A stretch of DNA of 64,000 nt, from the NCBI RefSeq assembly GCF_016786305.1, contig NZ_JADWYV010000002.1. One strand, given 5' to 3'. Each line of letters starts with the position of its first letter. The first letter of the stretch is position 1. The DNA is from Pseudofrankia nepalensis (GTDB lineage Bacteria; Actinomycetota; Actinomycetes; Frankiales; Frankiaceae). Made by a program: the position numbers and the translations under genes. The notes under the pieces were generated by a model that worked only from the letters and a program-made list of their open reading frames with translations, did no database searches and was not told the origin of the DNA. Shown one piece after another: positions 35,714-45,292 of this stretch.

Positions 35714-36832
35714 ATGTCGTTCCGGTGGGGAATCGCGGGCACCGGTGCCATCGCGAGCGGGTTCGCCGCGGCGCTGGGCCGGCTGCCCGACGCCGAGCTC
35801 GTCGCCGTCGGCTCACGCCAGCACCAGACAGCCGACAAGTTCGGCGAGCGGTTCGCGATCCCGCCCCGACACAGGTACGGCTCCTACGAGGAACTCGCCG
35901 CCGACGATGATGTCGACCTTGTATACGTCGCCACCCCGGCGTCCCATCACCATCCGCACACGTTGCTCTTCCTACAAGCGGGACGTGGCGTGCTGTGCGA
36001 GAAGCCGTTCGCCATGGACGCGGCGCAGGCAGCCGAGATGGTGGCAGCGGCTCGTGCGCAGCGCCGATTCTTGATGGAGGCGATGTGGAGCCGTTTCCTG
36101 CCCGCCTACGTCAGGATCCGGGAGCTGGTCGCGGCGGGCGCGATCGGGACCGTGCTGGCCGTCGACGGCGATTTCGGCTTCCAACTGCCGGCGACGCCGG
36201 GTGACCGGCTGTTCGACCCCGCCCAGGGCGGTGGCGCGCTGCTCGATCTCGGCGTCTACCCGATCTCGCTGGCCAGCATGCTGCTCGGCGAGCCCGACCA
36301 GGTCAGCGCTGTCGGCGAGCTTGGCGAGACCGGCGTCGACGAGCACGTCGCGATCCTGATGGGCTACCGGGCCGGCGCGGTGGCGCTCGCGAAGGCCTCC
36401 CTGCGCGCGAGTCTCGGCTGCACTGGCCGGATCTCCGGCACCGACGGCAGCATCGAGCTGCCCGCGATGATGCACTGCCCGGACGGGCTGGTCGTCCGCA
36501 GCCCAGCTGGCACCGAGCACCTGCACCTGCCAGCCACCCTTGACCCCGCAGGCATTGGCGAGGCGGACACGGGCTCGGTCAAACCGCACGACCGGGCCGG
36601 CGGCGGCCTGCACCACCAGATCCGCCACGTCCACGAACAGCTGAGCGCCGGACACCTGGACAGCGACGTCATGCCGCTGGCGGAGTCCGTGTCCGTACTG
36701 CGGACGCTCGACGCCGTGCGCGCCCAGATCGGCCTGCGCTACCCGACCCCCGACCTCGCATTCTTGCGGCCGGCCGGCGAGAACTCGTCCGCGCCGGGCG
36801 ACGTCCAAAAGGAAGAGGCGACGCAACCATGA
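35714..36832 (+). CDS. Gfo/Idh/MocA-family oxidoreductase
   Basis: NAD(P)-dependent sugar or cyclitol oxidoreductase of 372 residues. The Rossmann motif is GIAGTGAIASGF near residue 6, VYVATPASHHHPH follows, and the family signature CEKPFAMD is near 95-102. The C-terminal half has GGALLDLGVYPIS and GGGLHHQIRHVHEQL. ATG 35714 follows CGAGGGATG. Its stop overlaps the start of the GH3 gene (ATGA), so the two are coupled. Such enzymes may oxidise a glycosyl hydroxyl to assist redox-type deglycosylation or process the freed sugar. A decayed copy of its C-terminus lies at 47248-47686. Confidence 0.92.
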   Translation: MSFRWGIAGTGAIASGFAAALGRLPDAELVAVGSRQHQTADKFGERFAIPPRHRYGSYEELAADDDVDLVYVATPASHHHPHTLLFLQAGRGVLCEKPFAMDAAQAAEMVAAARAQRRFLMEAMWSRFLPAYVRIRELVAAGAIGTVLAVDGDFGFQLPATPGDRLFDPAQGGGALLDLGVYPISLASMLLGEPDQVSAVGELGETGVDEHVAILMGYRAGAVALAKASLRASLGCTGRISGTDGSIELPAMMHCPDGLVVRSPAGTEHLHLPATLDPAGIGEADTGSVKPHDRAGGGLHHQIRHVHEQLSAGHLDSDVMPLAESVSVLRTLDAVRAQIGLRYPTPDLAFLRPAGENSSAPGDVQKEEATQP

Positions 36833-39216
36833 CCGCCAGCACGTGGACGCCCGAGAAGGTCTCGGATCTCGTCTCCCGGCTCACGCTGGAACAGAAGGTC
36901 GCCCAGCTCACCGGGTTCGCCGTCACCGACCTCATCACGCAACAGCCCGGCGCCAGCCTGGACGCGGCGAGCCCTGAACTCGACCTCAGCCTGCTATCGG
37001 GGCTGCGGCCACACGGCGTCGGCCAGCTCTCGCTGGCCTGGTTCCTCGGCCACGACACGGAAAGCCTGCGATCCGACCTCGAACGTGTTCAGGCCGCGAT
37101 CCGGGAGGTCGCGCCGTTCGGCATCGGCGCGCTGGTGCATTTCGAGGGCATCAACGGCTTCCTGCACGCGTCCGGGTCGCAGTTCCCGACCTCCTGGGCA
37201 CAGGCGGCGACCTGGGAGCCGTCGCTGGTGACCCAGGCGGCCACCGTGACCGCCGCCCACATGCGCGCGACCGGAGTCCACCTGCTGTTCTCCCCGGTCA
37301 TGGACCTGGCTCGCGACCCGCGGTGGGGCCGGGTACACGAGACCTATGGCGAGGACCCCGAACTCGCCGCGCAGTTCTCCGTCGCCTTCGTGCGCGGCAT
37401 CCAGGGCGCGGACGGCGAGTCAGGACTGCTCGCCACCGGAAAGCACTTCGTCGGCTACGGCGCCTCCGAAGGCGGCCTCAACCAGGCCGTCACCCAGCTA
37501 GGGCGCCGCGCGCTCGTCGACGAGTACGCCGAGCCGTTCCGCCGCGCGATCGCCGAGGCCGGCCTCGCGACCGTGATGAACTCCTACAACGAGATCGACG
37601 GTGTTCCCTGCGTCGCGGACCGTTGGCTGCTCACCGAACTGCTGCGCGACCAGCTCGGCTTCACCGGCGTCGTCGTCAGCGACTACGACTCTGTCACCCT
37701 GCAGACCCGGTTCTTCCACACCGCGGACTCGCCGGCCCAGGCCGCCGTCCAGGCGGTCAGCGCCGGTCTCGACGTCGAGCTTCCCGGCGACACGAACTAC
37801 TCCCACCTGGTCGAGGAGGTCCGCGGTGGCCGGCTCGACGAGCGGGTCATCGACACGGCCGTCACCCGGGTGCTCGCCGCCAAGGCACGAGCCGGACTCA
37901 TCCCGGGGATGACGGCGCCTGGCGCTACGTCCGCGCCCACGGCCCAGGATCGCGGTGAGGCGGCGGCGGTACGTCGCGCCGTCGCCGAGCGGGGCCTGGT
38001 CCTGCTCGACAACGACGGGACGCTGCCTCTCATGCCCCGCGGTGGTCGGGTCGTTGTGGTCGGCCCCGCGGCTGACGAGCTGCGCATCCACTTCGGCGCG
38101 TACACCTCGGTCTCGAACGCCGAGGTGCCACTGGGGATGATCGCGGTGATGACCGGGCAGATCCCCGGCGTCGACCCGGCGACCTTTGTCTTCACCGACA
38201 TCTTCCAGACCCGGATGCCGGGCATCGACGACAGGTTCGAGGTGGAGGTACAGCGGATCCACCCCGACATGCCCACCGTGCTCGACGCGCTGCGGCGGAT
38301 CGACCCGTCCATCGAGCACGTCCCGCTCGGGCGGTTCGAGCCGGACGCCGCGTACCAGCTGGACCAGTTCGCTGTTGAGCAGGCGGTGGCAGGTGCCGAC
38401 ATCGTCATCGCCGTGGTCGGCGAGCGGACCGGCTGGGTCGGTAACAACACCGCTGGTGAGGGCCAGTCGACCGCCGAGCCCGCCCTGCCGGGCGACCAAG
38501 CCGAGCTCATCGCGCTGCTCGCGGCGACCGGGAAGCCGCTGGTGACCGTCGTCGTCTCCGGACGGCCGCTGCTGCTCGACGCCGTCGCACAAGCGTCGAA
38601 CGCGGTGCTGCTCGCGCCGCTGCTCGGAGAGGAGGCCAGCGAGGCGATCGCCGACGCGGTCTTCGGCCTGGTAAACCCGAGTGGCAAGCTGCCCAGCACG
38701 TTCCCCCGCCACCTCGGCCAGCTGCCGGTCTACCACGGGCACCACCACGGCAGCGGCTACGGCCACCCCACCGGCACCCGGCACGGCTACAACGACCTCG
38801 CCGACAGCAGCCCGCTCTACGCCTTCGGCCACGGCCTGTCCTACAGCACCTTCGACGTCACCCTCGACGACTCCGCCGGACCGGCGATCGAGGAGACCGA
38901 CGGGATCATCCGAGCCCGGCTCGTCGTGACGAACACCAGCACCGTCGACGGCGAGACTGTCGTGCAGCTCTACGCCCGCGACGGGGCCGCCACCATCGTC
39001 CGCCCTGTCCGCCAGCTGATCGGCTTCGCCCGCCTCGCGCTCGCGGCGGGCCAGCGTACGACGGCCACTCTCGAAGCCCCGGTCGAGCGGCTCTTCTACA
39101 CGAACCTCGACGGCACACGGGGCATCGAAGCCGGTGAGGTGACCGTGCTGGCTGGCTTCGGCAGCGACGACATCCGCTGCGCCAGCACGATCACCCTGAC
39201 CGCGGCCACCGCCTGA
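36829..39216 (+). CDS. Glycoside hydrolase family 3, second copy
   Basis: Cytoplasmic GH3 enzyme of 795 residues with no signal peptide. Motifs in order: LSRLTLEQKVAQLTG-like start, GALVHFEGINGF, DLARDPRWGRVHETYGEDPE, KHFVGYGASEGG, nucleophile Asp285 in VVSDYDSV, VELPGDTNYSHL, VVGERTGWVG and a fibronectin-III-like end (FGHGLSYSTFDV, NTSTVDGETVVQLY). It differs enough from the first GH3 to have another specificity (beta-glucosidase, xylosidase or arabinofuranosidase cannot be told apart). It is translationally coupled to the Gfo/Idh gene. A deleted relic of it lies at 45293-45597. Confidence 0.93.
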   Translation: MTASTWTPEKVSDLVSRLTLEQKVAQLTGFAVTDLITQQPGASLDAASPELDLSLLSGLRPHGVGQLSLAWFLGHDTESLRSDLERVQAAIREVAPFGIGALVHFEGINGFLHASGSQFPTSWAQAATWEPSLVTQAATVTAAHMRATGVHLLFSPVMDLARDPRWGRVHETYGEDPELAAQFSVAFVRGIQGADGESGLLATGKHFVGYGASEGGLNQAVTQLGRRALVDEYAEPFRRAIAEAGLATVMNSYNEIDGVPCVADRWLLTELLRDQLGFTGVVVSDYDSVTLQTRFFHTADSPAQAAVQAVSAGLDVELPGDTNYSHLVEEVRGGRLDERVIDTAVTRVLAAKARAGLIPGMTAPGATSAPTAQDRGEAAAVRRAVAERGLVLLDNDGTLPLMPRGGRVVVVGPAADELRIHFGAYTSVSNAEVPLGMIAVMTGQIPGVDPATFVFTDIFQTRMPGIDDRFEVEVQRIHPDMPTVLDALRRIDPSIEHVPLGRFEPDAAYQLDQFAVEQAVAGADIVIAVVGERTGWVGNNTAGEGQSTAEPALPGDQAELIALLAATGKPLVTVVVSGRPLLLDAVAQASNAVLLAPLLGEEASEAIADAVFGLVNPSGKLPSTFPRHLGQLPVYHGHHHGSGYGHPTGTRHGYNDLADSSPLYAFGHGLSYSTFDVTLDDSAGPAIEETDGIIRARLVVTNTSTVDGETVVQLYARDGAATIVRPVRQLIGFARLALAAGQRTTATLEAPVERLFYTNLDGTRGIEAGEVTVLAGFGSDDIRCASTITLTAATA

Positions 39217-39300
39217 CCATCGCCTGCCGGCCACGGCACGACTACCAGGGCCGCGGAGGCAGCCACCGCTTCCGGCGTCCTGCCGAAGGATTGAGGTCCC

Positions 39301-41802
39301 GTGTCCCCCTCATGGACCGCCAGGTTCATTGCCGCGCCTGCTCACCCCACTGGGCAGGGGCCGGCCCCGGCGCCGTATCTGCGCCGAGAGTTCACCGTTG
39401 GCCCTGGCCTGCGGTCAGCCACCCTGCACGTCACCGCGTTGGGGCTGGTCGAGGCACATCTGAACGGGAGCCGGGTCGGTGACGAGGTCCTGTGCCCGGG
39501 GTGGACGTCCTACCGGCACCGGCTGGTCGTAAGCAGTCACGACGTCACCGGTCTGCTGGTCGAGGGCGCGAACGCGCTCGGCGCGATCCTGGGCGAGGGC
39601 TGGGCGGTGGGCCGGCTGACCTGGGAGGAAGGCCGACGGGGTCTGTGGGCCGATCGCCCAGCCGGGTTCCTGCGGCTCGACCTCGACTACGGCGACCGGG
39701 CCGAGACCGTCGGCAGCGACGCCGACTGGCGGGCGGGCACCGGCGCGGTCCTGGCCGACGGCATCTACGACGGCGAGACCTACGACGCGCGATGCCACCC
39801 GGACGGCTGGAGCGAACCCGGCTTCGACGACGCCGGCTGGTCGCCGGTCGAGGTCGTCGAGCACGACCTGGACATCCTGATCGCCCCGCAGGCGCCGCCG
39901 ATCCGGCGGATCGAACAGCTGGCGCCGGTCAAGATCCTCACCACCCCGGCGGGGCGTACCGTCGTCGACTTCGGCCAGAACCTGTCCGGCTGGGTCCGCC
40001 TCACCGTCCAGGGCGAGCCCGGCGCCACGATCACTCTGCGGCACGCCGAGACGCTTATCGACGGCGAGATCGACTTCCGCACCAACCGCACCGCGCTCGC
40101 GACCAACCGGTACACCCTGCGCGGCGACGCCGACCCGGAGACGTGGGAGCCGCGGTTCACGTTCCACGGGTTCCGCTACGTCGAGGTCGACGGCTGGCCC
40201 GGGCAGCTCGACGCGGACGCGCTGCGGGCGGTGGTCGTGCACAGCGACCTGCGCCGGACCGGCTGGTTCGAGACCTCGAACGAGCTCGTCAACCAGCTGC
40301 ACCGCAACGTCGTCTGGTCCATGCGCGGAAACTTCGTCGGCGTGCCGACCGACTGCCCGCAACGTGACGAACGCCTGGGCTGGACCGGCGACCTCAACGC
40401 GTTCGCCCCCACCGCCGCGTTCCTCTACGACGTCCATGACCTGCTCGGCTCATGGCTCGCCGACCTCGCGGCCGAGCAACGGGAGAAGGGCTACGTACCC
40501 CTTGTTGTCCCGGACGCGCTGTCGATGCCGATCACGACCCCGACTGCGCTGTGGGGAGACGCCGCCGTCAGCCTGCCGTGGGCGCTGTACCAGGAGTACG
40601 GCGACCTTGAGATCCTCGCCCGCCAGTACGCCTCGATGACCGCGTTCATCGACAGCGTCGAGGACATGCTCGACGAGCGGGGCCTGTGGAACTCGGGTTT
40701 CCAGTTCGGCGACTGGCTCGACCCGGACGCGCCACCCACCAACCCGGCCGGCGGAAAGACCGACGCCTACCTTGTAGCCTGCGCCTACCTGTGCAGGACC
40801 ACCAGCGAGCTCGCCCAGGCCGCCGACGCCCTGGGCCGCACCGAGGACGCCGCGAGGTACTCGACGCTGCACCAGCGCGTCCGCGCGGCGTTCCGCGACG
40901 AGTGGGTCACCCCCGCCGGCCTGGTCGCGAACGACACCGTCACCGCCTACGCCCTGGCCATCTGTTTCGACATTCTCCGCCCCGACCAGCAGCAGCGGGC
41001 TGGGCGCCGGCTCGCCGACCTGGTCACCAAGGCCAAGTACCGGATCAGCACCGGCTTCGCCGGCACACCATTGGTCGCCCACGCCCTGAGCCGCACCGGC
41101 CACCTCGACACCGCCTACAGGTTGCTGCTCCAGACCGAATGCCCCTCGTTCCTCTACCCGGTGACCCAGGGCGCGACGACGATCTGGGAACGGTGGGACG
41201 CCATCACACCGGACGGGTCGCTACACGACACCGGCATGACCTCGCTCAACCACTACGCCCTCGGCGCGATCGCTGACTGGCTGCACCGCGTCGTCGGCGG
41301 CCTTACGCCCGCCGAACCCGGCTACCGCCGCATCCGGATCATCCCTCAACCCGGCGGCGGGCTCACGCACGCGACCGTCACTCACGACACCCCGCACGGA
41401 CGGGCAGGCGTCGCCTGGCGGCACGATCCCGGCCGTCGCATGACCGTCGACGTCACCATCCCCAGCGGCACGACCGCCGACGTGGTCCTCCCGCGCCATC
41501 CGGACGACCTCACCGTCCACGTCGGCCCAGGCCACCACCACTGGGAATACGACATCCCGACGCCGGCGCGGCCCATCTACACCCTCGACACGCCGCTGAA
41601 GGTCCTCTTCCACGACCCGGCGACCTGGGCCGCGCTGCGAGCCGCGTTCCTCCAGCACCTGCCGCAGCTCAGCGACGCTGACAGTGACACCGAACCATCC
41701 CTGCCCAACCTGCGCGCCCTTCTGGAGCACTTCCCCGAACAGGCACCGGCCATCGAACGCGACCTGCTCGCCGTCCTCGCGACACCCGCGGACACCACCT
41801 GA
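39301..41802 (+). CDS. Glycoside hydrolase family 78 alpha-L-rhamnosidase
   Basis: Protein of 833 residues with the GH78 domain order: N-terminal beta domains (YLRREFTVGPGLRSATLHVT, GEGWAVGRLTWE), a carbohydrate-binding jelly-roll with VVDFGQNLSGWVRL, the (alpha/alpha)6 barrel beginning near residue 345 and a C-terminal beta domain. The catalytic acid is Glu357 in CPQRDERLGWTGD, the family signature. FQFGDWLDPD and TTIWERWDAITPDGS also match. It should release L-rhamnose from alpha-rhamnosides such as plant flavonoid glycosides or saponins. There is no signal peptide. GTG 39301 follows GGATTGAGG. The C-terminal 80 residues after the usual end are extra. Confidence 0.93.
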   Translation: MSPSWTARFIAAPAHPTGQGPAPAPYLRREFTVGPGLRSATLHVTALGLVEAHLNGSRVGDEVLCPGWTSYRHRLVVSSHDVTGLLVEGANALGAILGEGWAVGRLTWEEGRRGLWADRPAGFLRLDLDYGDRAETVGSDADWRAGTGAVLADGIYDGETYDARCHPDGWSEPGFDDAGWSPVEVVEHDLDILIAPQAPPIRRIEQLAPVKILTTPAGRTVVDFGQNLSGWVRLTVQGEPGATITLRHAETLIDGEIDFRTNRTALATNRYTLRGDADPETWEPRFTFHGFRYVEVDGWPGQLDADALRAVVVHSDLRRTGWFETSNELVNQLHRNVVWSMRGNFVGVPTDCPQRDERLGWTGDLNAFAPTAAFLYDVHDLLGSWLADLAAEQREKGYVPLVVPDALSMPITTPTALWGDAAVSLPWALYQEYGDLEILARQYASMTAFIDSVEDMLDERGLWNSGFQFGDWLDPDAPPTNPAGGKTDAYLVACAYLCRTTSELAQAADALGRTEDAARYSTLHQRVRAAFRDEWVTPAGLVANDTVTAYALAICFDILRPDQQQRAGRRLADLVTKAKYRISTGFAGTPLVAHALSRTGHLDTAYRLLLQTECPSFLYPVTQGATTIWERWDAITPDGSLHDTGMTSLNHYALGAIADWLHRVVGGLTPAEPGYRRIRIIPQPGGGLTHATVTHDTPHGRAGVAWRHDPGRRMTVDVTIPSGTTADVVLPRHPDDLTVHVGPGHHHWEYDIPTPARPIYTLDTPLKVLFHDPATWAALRAAFLQHLPQLSDADSDTEPSLPNLRALLEHFPEQAPAIERDLLAVLATPADTT

Positions 41803-41810
41803 CAACCGCG

Positions 41811-41839
41811 AGCGCGGCGCGAACCGAACGGGCCGCGCT
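41811..41839. terminator. Stem-loop between GH78 and GH1 genes
   Basis: AGCGCGGC (41811-41818) pairs with GCCGCGCT (41832-41839) around a 13-base loop, eight bases after the GH78 stop. It may be a weak terminator or an RNA processing structure, since GH1 follows on the same strand. Confidence 0.5.
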
Positions 41840-41945
41840 GTCTTCCGGAAGCCCTGTCTTCGGAGTCCCCGTACTCCGCAGGCCCGGCGCTTCGGCCTGG
41901 CGCAACACCGCACCATCCCCTACCTGGAAACCCGGAGGTCCCACG

Positions 41946-43163
41946 ATGGTCGACCAGTTCCCTGACGGCTTTCTCTGGGGTGCCGCGACCGCCGCCCACC
42001 AGGTCGAGGGCGGAAACGTCAACGCCGACATGTGGGCCGCCGAATGGGCTCCCGGATCACGGTTCGCCGAGCCGTCGGGCGATGCGTGTGACCATTACCA
42101 TCGCTATCCCGAAGATATCGCCACCCTTGCCGGACTTGGGCTGAACGCCTACCGGTTCGGCGTCGAATGGGCCCGGATCGAACCCGAGGAAGGCTATTTC
42201 TCCCGGGCCGCGCTCGACCACTACCGACGCATGGTCGGCACCTGCCTGGAGCACGGCGTGACACCCGTCGTCACCTACAACCACTTCACGACACCCCGCT
42301 GGTTCGCCGCCGCCGGCGGCTGGAACGGCACCGCCGCAGTGGACCGGTTCGCCCGGTACGCCGCCCGCCTCACCGAGCACATCGGCGATCTGGTGCCCTG
42401 GGTGTGCACCTTCAACGAGCCGAACGTGATCTCGCTGATGGTCCACCTCGGCCTGATCCCGGCAGCCGCCCGCGAGGACGGCCTCGGCCTCTCCGGCGAC
42501 ACCGACAGCCAGGCAGCCCAGTCGGGCGGGAGCTGGCCCGCCGCCGATGTCGCGGTGATGGCCGCCGCGCACCGCAAGGCCGTCGAGGCGATCAAATCAG
42601 GACCTGGCAACCCCGCCGTCGGCTGGACCCTGGCCCTCATCGACCTCCAGCCCGCCGACGGGGGCGAACAGCGCTGGACCGCCACGCGTCAGGCAGCTGA
42701 GCTCGACTGGCTCGACGTGTCCCGCGACGACGATTTCGTCGGCGTGCAGACCTACACCCGGGAACGGATCGGGCCCGACGGTGTCCTGCCGGTGCCGGAG
42801 GGGGTCGCGACAACGCAGACCGGTTGGGAGATCTACCCCCAGGCCCTCGGGCACACGGTCCGGCTCGCGGCCGAGCACACCCGTGTCCCCGTCCTGGTCA
42901 CCGAGAACGGCATCGCCACCGCCGACGACGACGCCCGTATCGCCTACACCGCCGCCGCCCTCGAAGGACTGGCCGGATGCGTCGCCGACGGCGTCGACGT
43001 CCGCGGCTACCTCCACTGGTCGCTGCTCGACAACTTCGAGTGGACGTCCGGCTTCGCCATGACGTTCGGGCTGATCGCCGTCGACCGGACCACCTTCGCC
43101 CGCACGGTGAAGCCGTCCGCCCGTCGGCTCGGTGAGATCGCCCGGGCGGGCCGCCTTCCCTAG
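41946..43163 (+). CDS. Glycoside hydrolase family 1 beta-glucosidase-like enzyme
   Basis: GH1 enzyme of 405 residues, slightly shorter than the usual 440-480. FLWGAATAAHQVEGG opens the barrel, the acid/base Glu158 is in CTFNEPN, the nucleophile Glu320 in LVTENGIA, and HWSLLDNFEWTSGF gives the aglycone-site tryptophans. ATG 41946 has GGAGG seven bases before it. No signal peptide. It ends the intact glycosidase run. A beta-glucosidase or beta-glycosidase role on intracellular glycosides is likely. Confidence 0.93.
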   Translation: MVDQFPDGFLWGAATAAHQVEGGNVNADMWAAEWAPGSRFAEPSGDACDHYHRYPEDIATLAGLGLNAYRFGVEWARIEPEEGYFSRAALDHYRRMVGTCLEHGVTPVVTYNHFTTPRWFAAAGGWNGTAAVDRFARYAARLTEHIGDLVPWVCTFNEPNVISLMVHLGLIPAAAREDGLGLSGDTDSQAAQSGGSWPAADVAVMAAAHRKAVEAIKSGPGNPAVGWTLALIDLQPADGGEQRWTATRQAAELDWLDVSRDDDFVGVQTYTRERIGPDGVLPVPEGVATTQTGWEIYPQALGHTVRLAAEHTRVPVLVTENGIATADDDARIAYTAAALEGLAGCVADGVDVRGYLHWSLLDNFEWTSGFAMTFGLIAVDRTTFARTVKPSARRLGEIARAGRLP

Positions 43164-43179
43164 GCGAAGGGCACCACCG

Positions 43180-43360
43180 TTCGGCCTGGTGACCGCCAGT
43201 GCCGCGCTCGGCGACTCGATGGACTTCCTGGCGAAGCAGTGGAGTGCCGGTCGCCGGAATCGCCATCGAGCCGTTCTGGGCCGGGCGCGAGAACATGTTC
43301 TCCTTCGGCTACCCGGCCGCGCCCGAGGTCGTCGGCCGCTACATCCGGGCCGCTCGTGGG
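43180..43360 (+). pseudogene. Relic 1 of a Liv-type binding protein
   Basis: FGLVTASAALGDSMDFLAKQ is followed, after a one-base shift, by GVPVAGIAIEPFWAGRENMF and PEVVGRYIRAA. This matches residues about 105-175 of the lipoprotein at 17621 (FGLVTASASLHDSM, GVPVTGLAIEPAWVGRANMF, VVVGRYIQDA). Both ends are missing. It begins 17 bases after the GH1 stop. Confidence 0.8.
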
Positions 43361-43409
43361 GCTGGGTCGTATCTCGTGGATCAAGGACACCGGATAATCT
43401 TCATGATCC

Positions 43410-43514
43410 ATGGTTGGTCGGCATGAGATCACCGACACCGCGTGGGCGCGGATCGAGCCACTGTCGCCGAAGAACCCGCCCCGTGGTGGCCGGTGGGCGG
43501 ATGACCGAGATGGA
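43410..43514 (+). mobile_element. N-terminal fragment of an IS5-family transposase
   Basis: MVGRHEITDTAWARIEPL and then RGGRWADDR are the typical opening of IS5-group transposases. The fragment is about 35 residues and runs straight into binding-protein sequence. It probably records an insertion that split or joined two binding-protein relics, followed by deletion. Confidence 0.75.
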
Positions 43515-43517
43515 CGG

Positions 43518-43593
43518 CTCACGGAGCAAGGAGTACCCGTCACCGGGCTCGCGGTCGAACAGGCGTGGGCCGGGCACCCGAACATGTTCGACG
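43518..43593 (+). pseudogene. Relic 2 of a Liv-type binding protein
   Basis: LTEQGVPVTGLAVEQAWAG followed by HPNMF repeats the same region covered by relic 1 (QGVPV.G.AIE..W.G..NMF), so it comes from a different gene copy. It is only about 25 codons long. Confidence 0.7.
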
Positions 43594-43728
43594 ACAGCGA
43601 TCGTGTCCCGGCGGTCCGCGGGCGGCGCGACTATCCATCGTCGCCGGCTCGGTCGAGGCCGCCGGTCCTCGGTAACCTCCTCATCCACATGGATTAAAGA
43701 GGTACCGGCTGGCGTGGATTCTTAGTAC
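43594..43728. other. Remainder of the decayed patch before lacI
   Basis: No homology could be recognised here. The stretch leads into the terminator of the convergent lacI gene. Confidence 0.35.
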
Positions 43729-43756
43729 ACCCGCTCGTCCCTCAGGTTGAGCGGGT
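43729..43756 (-). terminator. Stem-loop after the second lacI gene
   Basis: ACCCGCTC (43729-43736) pairs with GAGCGGGT (43749-43756) around 12 bases. On the minus strand it lies seven bases beyond the lacI stop codon. Confidence 0.65.
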
Positions 43757-43762
43757 AAGCGG

Positions 43763-44776
43763 TCAGGTGGTTTCGCGGTGTACGAGTTCGACGGCGTTCT
43801 CGGGCGCCTGCCATTGCTGCAGCGGATAGCCCTCGACTTCGTGGAGGGCGAAGTGGGCAAACCCGCGGCCGAGGGCGGCGGTGTCGAACCTGATGGTCGA
43901 CAAGGCAGGGGCGAACGTCGCCGAGATGAGGCTGTCGTCGTGGCCGATCACCCCGAGATCCGCGGGCACCCGCATCCCCGCCCGCAGTGCGGCACTGACC
44001 ACGGTCGCGGCGACGTCGTCGTTGAACGCCACGACGCCGGTGACCCCGGCGGTGTACCAGTCATGTACGACGCGCTCGGCGGATCCATCACGGTAGTCGA
44101 TGAGTCGAAGATCCGGGGGCGGCAGTCCGAGCGAATCCGCGTGGTCACAGGCGGCACGGTGCCGTGCCTCGACGAGAGAGTATGGACTCGGTTCCTCAAG
44201 CGCGGCGTAGACCAGCTTCGTGAACCCGCGGTCGCGCAGGTGCGCCACCTGCAGTTCGGGGCCGGTACGGACGGCCATCCTGAGTTCGGTGTTGTCCCAG
44301 CGGGCAGGGTCGGGATAGATCCGCCGGATCCCGCAGCCACGCATCGAGACCAAGTCGTCGTCGCTGAACGGGACGAGCCCGAAGACGATGTCCGGGTTCA
44401 ATGACTCCCACAGCGGGCGGGTCGCCCCATTAGGGCGGCGGGCGTAGGTGACCAGCGAATAGCCGGACTCGTCCAGCACGCGGGACGCCTCGTCGAGCCA
44501 GTTCCGGAGGAGGAACTCCAACGGCCAGTCCGGCAGGACGAGCAGGATGATCCTGCTGCGGCCACTGACAAGCGCCTTGGCCGCGCTGTTCGGCCGGTAC
44601 CCCAGGCGCAACGCCGTCTCCAGCACACGCGCACGGGTGCTCTCCGAGATCGTCTGCCCACGGGTGTTGTTGAGGACGAAACCCACCGTGGCGCGCGACA
44701 CCCCCGCCGCCCGCGCGACGTCGACGGCCGTAACCCGCCGTCCTGCCGCAGGGGCCACCGTCTCAGGCTTCGACAC
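43763..44776 (-). CDS. LacI/GalR-family transcriptional regulator (second copy)
   Basis: Repressor of 337 residues from GTG 44776. The DNA-binding domain has VTAVDVARAAGVSRATVGFVLNN and GQTISESTRARVLE, the hinge KALVSGRSRIILLVLPD, and the sensor domain GVVAFNDDVAATVV, DLGVIGHDDS and LSTIRFDTAALGRGFAHFAL. It is a clear paralogue of the protein at 19029-20024 and of the relic at 23.7 kb. A site with the same core as the GH2 operators lies 20 bases upstream of its start. It likely represses itself and the nearby glycosidase genes until a sugar signal arrives. Confidence 0.94.
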   Translation of the reverse strand: MSKPETVAPAAGRRVTAVDVARAAGVSRATVGFVLNNTRGQTISESTRARVLETALRLGYRPNSAAKALVSGRSRIILLVLPDWPLEFLLRNWLDEASRVLDESGYSLVTYARRPNGATRPLWESLNPDIVFGLVPFSDDDLVSMRGCGIRRIYPDPARWDNTELRMAVRTGPELQVAHLRDRGFTKLVYAALEEPSPYSLVEARHRAACDHADSLGLPPPDLRLIDYRDGSAERVVHDWYTAGVTGVVAFNDDVAATVVSAALRAGMRVPADLGVIGHDDSLISATFAPALSTIRFDTAALGRGFAHFALHEVEGYPLQQWQAPENAVELVHRETT

Positions 44777-44795
44777 GCTCAGCAGCGTATCGCCA

Positions 44796-44811
44796 ACTTG
44801 CTCGTGCTAGC
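44796..44811. promoter_or_regulatory. LacI-type operator before the second lacI gene
   Basis: ACTTGCTCGTGCTAGC is identical over all 16 bases to 45875-45890 and shares GCTCGTGCTAGC with 23831-23842 before GH2. It lies 20 bases upstream of the lacI start codon. Confidence 0.7.
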
Positions 44812-44879
44812 GACCCCTGCCGGCGAACTCACAGGGACTCAGTGCGCCAGCGGTGGCTTATTGGATCAGGGCGGAAGGT

Positions 44880-45290
44880 GGAGGTGTAGGCCGTGGCCTG
44901 GGTCGACCGCGGTGATCAGGGCCTGGAGTCAGCGGGTTGCGCGTGGTGGACCAGGCTTTCCACCGGCGGTGGAGCCCACCCAGGGGGCAGCCAGTCGCGG
45001 ACCGCGCGCAGCGTCGTCGGCCACGACGTCCGCACGGGTGACGGGAGACGTGGGTGTCCCTCTCTCGCTGGCCGGGCTGCGTACTGGAGTCCTGCCGCGG
45101 GACGGCGGCGGCAGAACCCGGCGTCCCAGCAGAATGTGTCGAACCGAGGCGCGGCAGGCTGGTCGCCAGGTACCAGGTGAACCTGTCCGGAAGGCGGGCC
45201 GGGCCGGTGGTCGCGACCAACCGCCGGGCGTTGACCTTCTCGGGATCCCGCACCGACTCGGACAGGAAGAACCGCGACCGCTGCACCGCC
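44880..45290 (-). mobile_element. Probable relic of an IS701-like transposase
   Basis: On the minus strand DRFTWYLATSLPRLGS is followed by degenerate, frame-broken sequence; TWYL.T.LPRPG is characteristic of IS701-type transposases. Near the other end a frame reads LGGLHRRWKAW, compatible with the C-terminus. No intact frame or terminal inverted repeat was found, so the family call is tentative. Confidence 0.4.
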
Positions 45291-45292
45291 GG

